Positions 14,805-18,347 of a stretch of DNA of 18,347 nt are shown here, in pieces. Each line of letters opens with the position of its first letter. The first letter of the stretch is position 1. The DNA is taken from NCBI GenBank assembly GCA_023444765.1, contig JAEXLY010000161.1:1-18347 (forward strand), written 5' to 3'. Source of the DNA: Pseudomonadota bacterium. GTDB lineage: Bacteria; Pseudomonadota; Gammaproteobacteria; Xanthomonadales; Xanthomonadaceae. Position numbers and translations under genes: made by a program. Under the pieces are notes generated by a model that made no database searches, had not been told where the DNA came from, and saw only the letters and a program-made list of their open reading frames with translations.

Positions 14805-16022
14805 ATGACCCCTGCCCAAGCCGCCCAGACCCCCTTCGACCTGCTCGCCCGTGGTGCCGACGAAATCCTCAAGCCCGAGGACCTGGCGGCCCGCCTGGCG
14901 CTCGGCCGTCCGCTGCGGGTCAAGGCCGGCTTCGATCCCACCGCGCCGGACCTGCACCTGGGTCACACGGTGCTGCTCAACAAGATGCGCCAGTTCCAGG
15001 ACCTGGGCCACCAGGTGGTGTTCCTGATCGGCGATTTCACCGGGATGATCGGCGACCCGACGGGCAAGAACGTCACCCGCAAGCCGCTCACCCGCGAAGA
15101 CGTGCTGGAGAACGCCCGGACCTACGAGGCGCAGGTGTTCAAGGTGCTCGATCGCGAGCGCACCGAGGTCCGCTTCAACAGCGAATGGTTCGGGGCGATG
15201 TCGGCCGCCGACATGATCCGCCTGGCCGGCCAGTACACGGTGGCGCGCATGCTCGAGCGCGACGATTTCGCCAAGCGCCACAAGGCGCAGCAGTCGATCG
15301 CCATCCACGAGTTCCTTTATCCCCTGGTGCAGGGCTACGACTCGGTGGCGCTCCGTGCCGACATCGAACTCGGCGGGACCGACCAGAAGTTCAACCTGCT
15401 GATGGGCCGCGGCCTGCAGGAGGCCCATGGCCAGCCGCCGCAGGTGGTGCTGACCATGCCGCTGCTCGAAGGCCTGGACGGCGTCAACAAGATGAGCAAG
15501 TCGCTGGGCAACTACATCGGCATCGCCGAACCGGCGATCGATATCGTCAACAAGACGATGAAGATCAGCGACGCGCTGATGTGGAAGTGGATCGAGCTGC
15601 TGAGCTTCGAGATCTCCATCGACGAAGCCGCGCGGCTGCGCGCCGAGGTCGCCGCGGGCCTGAACCCGCGCGAGGTCAAGCTGCGGCTGGCGCGCGAGCT
15701 CGCGGCGCGCTTCCACGATGCTGCGGCCGCCGACACCGCGATCGCGGGCTGGCATGCGGCGGTGACCGGGCAGGGCGATACCAGCCTGCTGCCGCTGCAG
15801 GACGTGGTCGTGCCGACCGAAGGCCTGCGCATCGCCGCGCTGCTGACCTGCGCCGGGATCACGCCCAGCAACTCCGAGGCCAACCGCAAGCTGAAGGAAC
15901 GCGCGGTGAAGGTGGACGGCGCGGTGGTCGAGGACGCGGGCCGGGTGTTCGTGCCCGGCTTCGAGGGCGTGCTGCAGGTGGGCAAGCGCAACTTCGCACG
16001 GGTGCGGCTGGTCGCCGGCTGA
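14805..16022 (+). CDS. tyrS: Tyrosyl-tRNA synthetase
   Basis: A 405-residue class I aminoacyl-tRNA synthetase that charges tRNA-Tyr. The catalytic domain has the HIGH-type motif HLGH (51-54), the family stretch FLIGDFTGMIGDPTGK, the tyrosine-binding GGTDQKFN segment (190-197) and KMSKS (229-233). The C-terminal part from about 335 is an S4-type RNA-binding domain (SNSEANRKLKERAVKVDG). KMSKS instead of the KFGKT-type motif of E. coli TyrS, together with the length near 400, suggests the TyrZ-like bacterial subtype; this is an inference. The start at 14805 is the first in-frame ATG before conserved sequence and has only a weak Shine-Dalgarno. A perfect hairpin precedes it. It converges with the MAPEG gene across 65 bases, which hold a 12-base palindrome (16058-16069) but no T-rich terminator. 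Confidence 0.97.
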   Translation: MTPAQAAQTPFDLLARGADEILKPEDLAARLALGRPLRVKAGFDPTAPDLHLGHTVLLNKMRQFQDLGHQVVFLIGDFTGMIGDPTGKNVTRKPLTREDVLENARTYEAQVFKVLDRERTEVRFNSEWFGAMSAADMIRLAGQYTVARMLERDDFAKRHKAQQSIAIHEFLYPLVQGYDSVALRADIELGGTDQKFNLLMGRGLQEAHGQPPQVVLTMPLLEGLDGVNKMSKSLGNYIGIAEPAIDIVNKTMKISDALMWKWIELLSFEISIDEAARLRAEVAAGLNPREVKLRLARELAARFHDAAAADTAIAGWHAAVTGQGDTSLLPLQDVVVPTEGLRIAALLTCAGITPSNSEANRKLKERAVKVDGAVVEDAGRVFVPGFEGVLQVGKRNFARVRLVAG

Positions 16023-16087
16023 CGATTGCGCGCGCGACCCGGCCCGCGGAAGACGGACCCGTCGACGGGCGGGGAGTGCCGCGGCGC

Positions 16088-16486
16088 TCAGCCCACCCGC
16101 AAGGCCGCCAGGGCCAGCAGCGCCAGCACGCAGCCATAGCCGCCGATCCACGCCAGGCTGCGCGCGGCGGGGACGTCGGCCAGGTAGAAGACGCCGTGCA
16201 GCACGCGCAGCGCCAGGCAGGCCAGCGCGAGCATCGCGATGGTCGCCGGGCCGACTCCGGCCAGCTGCGCCATGACCACCCCGGCGGCGAACGGGGCGAA
16301 CGCCTCGAAGGCGTTCAGGTGCGCGGCGTTGGCGCGCTGCACCCGGTAGTTGCCTTCCTGCCTGGCGATCCAGGCGCGCGGATTGCGGTTGTTGTAGCCC
16401 TTGGCACCGGTCTTGGCGAACCCGATCCAGACATAGGGCAGCACGGCGGCAATCAGCACGCACCAGTAGGCGGTGGACAGGGTCAT
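16088..16486 (-). CDS. MAPEG family membrane protein
   Basis: A 132-residue integral membrane protein with four predicted helices (about 5-22, 57-76, 79-98, 108-128). The loop after the first helix carries GYNNRNPRAW, and the second helix begins with the MAPEG signature RANAAHLNAFEAFAPF (about 51-66), where Asn and Glu contact glutathione in characterised relatives. MAPEG proteins include glutathione transferases and peroxidases; bacterial members are mostly uncharacterised, so no substrate is claimed. The length is typical. The ATG at 16484-16486 is preceded by GAGGAAA about 7 bases upstream on the minus strand. It lies downstream of the M28 gene but after a strong hairpin terminator, so it is probably its own unit. 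Confidence 0.88.
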   Translation of the reverse strand: MTLSTAYWCVLIAAVLPYVWIGFAKTGAKGYNNRNPRAWIARQEGNYRVQRANAAHLNAFEAFAPFAAGVVMAQLAGVGPATIAMLALACLALRVLHGVFYLADVPAARSLAWIGGYGCVLALLALAALRVG

Positions 16487-16550
16487 CGGGGGTTTCCTCG
16501 GGTGGGTGGGGCCTGGCCGGCGACGGTTGTGCCTCGGCCCTGAATAGGGA

Positions 16551-16572
16551 AACGGCGCCTCGCGGCGCCGTT
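16551..16572 (-). terminator. Hairpin terminator after the M28 peptidase gene
   Basis: A perfect 9-bp stem with a 4-base loop: AACGGCGCC TCGC GGCGCCGTT. It lies 19 bases past the M28 stop codon at 16591. On the minus strand the stem is followed by TTTCCCTATTC, a short T-rich tail. Confidence 0.65.
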
Positions 16573-16590
16573 CCGATGTCGAACCGGGCG

Positions 16591-18276
16591 TTACCGTCCG
16601 GCGAGCTGCGCGTCGCGCGCGGCCTTGAACGGGTTGCCCTCGTACCAGTTCGGCCAGCCCGAACCGGCCGCCAGTTCCTGGCCCACCGCGTGCAGCAGCT
16701 CCAGGTCCTCGGCGATGCCGTCGAAGCGCCAGCCGTCGTGGATCTCGTCGCTGGGCTGGTGGTAGCGGCGCGCGTACTCCTCGGTGACCAGCTTGCCGGC
16801 CTCGGCGCCGCCCTCGAGCAGGTCGTTGCCGCCCTTGGCGTACAGCGCAGGCACGCCGGCCTTGGCGAAGTTGAAGTGGTCGGAGCGGAAGTAGAAACCG
16901 CCGGCCGGATTGCCTTCCTCCACCAGGGTGCGCTGCTGGCCGGTGGCGTGGGTGAGCAGGACGTCCTCCAGCTCGGAATTGCCCTTGCCGGTGACCACCA
17001 CGTCGCGCGCACGGCCGCCCACGCTCATGGCGTCGAGGTTGATCACGCCGACGGTCTTCTCCAGCGGGAAGGACGGCTGCGCCACGTAGTACTTCGAGCC
17101 CAGCAGGCCCGATTCCTCCAGCGTGACCGCCAGGAACACCACCGAGCGGCGCGGCGGCTGCGCGGCGAACTTCTCCGCGATCTCGATGATGCCGGCCACG
17201 CCGGTGGCGTTGTCGACGGCGCCGTTGTAGATGGTGTCGCCCTCGCCCTCGTGCTTGCCCAGGTGGTCCCAGTGGGCCAGGTAGATCACGGTCTCCTCGG
17301 GCGCCTCGGTGCCCGGGAGGTAGCCGATGACGTTGCGCGAGGACTTCTCGCTGACCGTGCTGCGCAGGTCGAAGGACACCTTCGCCTTCAGCGGCACCGC
17401 CTTGAAGCCGCGGCGGTTGGCGGCCGCGTACATCTCCTGCAGTTCCAGCCCCGATTCGCTGAACAGCTGGCGCGCCACGTCGCCGCTGATCCAGCCCTGC
17501 GCGGGGAGGCGCGGTTCGGGATCGTCCTCGGTGCGCAGGTCGAACTGCGGACCCGACCAGGAGTTCTTGACCACGTCCCAGCCGTAGGACGCGCCCTCGT
17601 CGTCGTGGATGATCAGCGCGGCGGCGGCGCCCTGACGGGCGGCCTCCTCGAACTTGTAGGTCCAGCGTCCGTAGTAGGTCATCCGGTTGCCGTCGAACAG
17701 CGATTCGTCGTTGGCGTGGAAGCCCGGGTCGTTGACCAGGATGACGACGGTCTTGCCCTTGACGTCGAGGCCGGCGTAGTCGTTCCAGCCCTGCTCGGGG
17801 GCGTTGACCCCGTAGCCGACGAAGACCAGCTCGCTGTCCTTCACCGACACCTCGGCCTGGCCGGTGCGGGTGCCGATCACCATCTCCGGGCCGAACTTCA
17901 GTTCGCGCGCGGTGCCGTTGCTGTCCAGGCGCAGCACCGTGGATTCATCGGCCGTGGTTTCCACCATCGGCACGGTCTGGAAGTAGCTGTCGTTGTCGCC
18001 GCCGGGCTTGAGGCCGATGCGCTCGTACTGGGCCTTGATGTATTCGACCGTCTTCTCCTCGCCGGCAGAACCGGGCGCACGGCCCTCGAACTCGTCCGAG
18101 GCCAGGGTGGAGACCAGGGTGCGCAGGTCGTCGGCGTCGATCTCGGGCTTGAACACATGCCCGGCGGCCGGCGCGGTGCCGCTGGCGGCGGTACCGGCTT
18201 CGGGCGCGGCCGGCTCGCGGCTGCATGCGGCCAGCAGCAGGCTGCCGGCGCAGGCGAGGATCAGGGGTGAACGCAT
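16591..18276 (-). CDS. M28 family metallopeptidase lipoprotein with PA-type insertion
   Basis: A 561-residue exported zinc aminopeptidase. Residues 1-18 are a lipoprotein signal with lipobox LAAC (Cys18), so it is probably anchored in the envelope. A PA-domain-like insertion (about 130-270, with VFVGYGVNAPEQGWNDYAG and KGKTVVIL) precedes the catalytic domain. The five co-catalytic zinc ligands of M28 are visible: His335 (AHWDH), Asp355 (GAVDNATG), Glu388 with general base Glu387 (TLEESG), Asp415 (NLDAM) and His506 (YHQPSD). The likely role is peptide degradation outside the cytoplasm. I prefer the ATG at 18276, which gives a compact signal peptide and has GGAG 9 bases upstream; a TTG three codons earlier is possible. 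TAGAAT at 18308-18313 is a likely -10. A hairpin terminator follows the gene. Confidence 0.93.
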   Translation of the reverse strand: MRSPLILACAGSLLLAACSREPAAPEAGTAASGTAPAAGHVFKPEIDADDLRTLVSTLASDEFEGRAPGSAGEEKTVEYIKAQYERIGLKPGGDNDSYFQTVPMVETTADESTVLRLDSNGTARELKFGPEMVIGTRTGQAEVSVKDSELVFVGYGVNAPEQGWNDYAGLDVKGKTVVILVNDPGFHANDESLFDGNRMTYYGRWTYKFEEAARQGAAAALIIHDDEGASYGWDVVKNSWSGPQFDLRTEDDPEPRLPAQGWISGDVARQLFSESGLELQEMYAAANRRGFKAVPLKAKVSFDLRSTVSEKSSRNVIGYLPGTEAPEETVIYLAHWDHLGKHEGEGDTIYNGAVDNATGVAGIIEIAEKFAAQPPRRSVVFLAVTLEESGLLGSKYYVAQPSFPLEKTVGVINLDAMSVGGRARDVVVTGKGNSELEDVLLTHATGQQRTLVEEGNPAGGFYFRSDHFNFAKAGVPALYAKGGNDLLEGGAEAGKLVTEEYARRYHQPSDEIHDGWRFDGIAEDLELLHAVGQELAAGSGWPNWYEGNPFKAARDAQLAGR

Positions 18277-18307
18277 TCGTCGCAACTCCAGTGAACCAGA
18301 ACGGACG

Positions 18308-18313
18308 ATTCTA
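18308..18313 (-). promoter_or_regulatory. -10-like element of the M28 peptidase gene
   Basis: TAGAAT on the minus strand gives a predicted start near 18301 and a leader of about 25 bases containing the GGAG (18286-18289). The position of the -35 falls inside a perfect GC-rich palindrome, and no TTGACA-like hexamer is visible. Confidence 0.4.
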
Positions 18314-18323
18314 CGCCGCCCGC

Positions 18324-18347
18324 CTCCCCGGGCGCCTGCCCGGGGAG
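18324..18347. repeat. Perfect 10-bp inverted repeat at the right edge
   Basis: CTCCCCGGGC, loop GCCT, GCCCGGGGAG, ending on the last base of the window. It covers the expected -35 region of the M28 promoter. It could be an operator, or a terminator of a gene beyond the window; whether a T-run follows on the right cannot be seen. Confidence 0.5.

Noticed and set aside
16058..16069. Palindrome CCCGTCGACGGG between tyrS and the MAPEG gene as a terminator
   Set aside because: It is short, has no loop and no T-rich tail; it is at best a weak termination or protein-binding site.
16576..18270. Plus-strand open frame antisense to the M28 peptidase
   Set aside because: It is Val/Ala/Gly/His-rich with no recognisable fold, while the minus strand has a lipobox and all five zinc ligands.
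1..18347. A new defence, mobile or biosynthetic system
   Set aside because: All confident genes belong to known housekeeping or envelope families. No nuclease-helicase cassette, toxin pair, integrase, transposase, CRISPR array or biosynthetic core enzyme was found.

Overview
The window is very GC-rich and gene-dense. Its gene families, motifs and order (pyrE, xth, ampG; then anmK, an M23 peptidase and tyrS) suggest a chromosomal segment from a gammaproteobacterium of the Xanthomonadaceae/Lysobacteraceae group, for example Lysobacter, Luteimonas or Stenotrophomonas relatives. That placement is an inference from recall of families and synteny; no search was run. I saw no tRNA, rRNA, CRISPR array, transposase, phage gene or plasmid function.

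Layout. (1) 1-1662 (+): the 3' part of a membrane-anchored phosphomannomutase/phosphoglucomutase whose start lies outside the window. (2) 1663-2147: a gene-free stretch with a split inverted repeat. (3) 2148-4607: a Tat-exported Gfo/Idh/MocA oxidoreductase (-) and a TIGR03862-type flavoprotein (+), diverging from a short shared promoter region. (4) 4892-6224 (-): pyrE followed by a secreted coiled-coil protein. (5) 6330-7409 (+): a periplasmic di-haem cytochrome c peroxidase. A perfect FNR/ANR-type box lies between it and pyrE. (6) 7478-11529 (+): yjdM, then xth-ampG-small ribbon-helix-helix-like gene joined by 4-base stop/start overlaps, then a secreted proline-iminopeptidase-like hydrolase. 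(7) 11551-14628 (-): an M23 endopeptidase, anmK, and a possible broken small membrane-protein gene starting on the anmK stop. (8) 14805-16022 (+): tyrS, divergent from the M23 gene, with a perfect 9-bp hairpin just before its start. (9) 16088-18276 (-): a MAPEG protein and a PA-domain M28 lipoprotein peptidase, separated by a good hairpin terminator.

Themes. Cell-wall turnover appears three times: AmpG (muropeptide uptake), AnmK (anhydro-MurNAc recycling) and an M23 DD-endopeptidase. Envelope and exported proteins are frequent. The rest is housekeeping: sugar-nucleotide supply, pyrimidine synthesis, DNA repair and tRNA charging. Several genes (the flavoprotein, pyrE, anmK) have a -10-like hexamer ending 6-7 bases before the ATG and no Shine-Dalgarno, which suggests leaderless mRNAs.

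I found no convincing new multi-gene system. The observations most worth following are the FNR box shared by ccp and pyrE, the leaderless-start pattern, the small gene coupled to ampG, the disrupted frame after anmK, and the intergenic inverted repeat.
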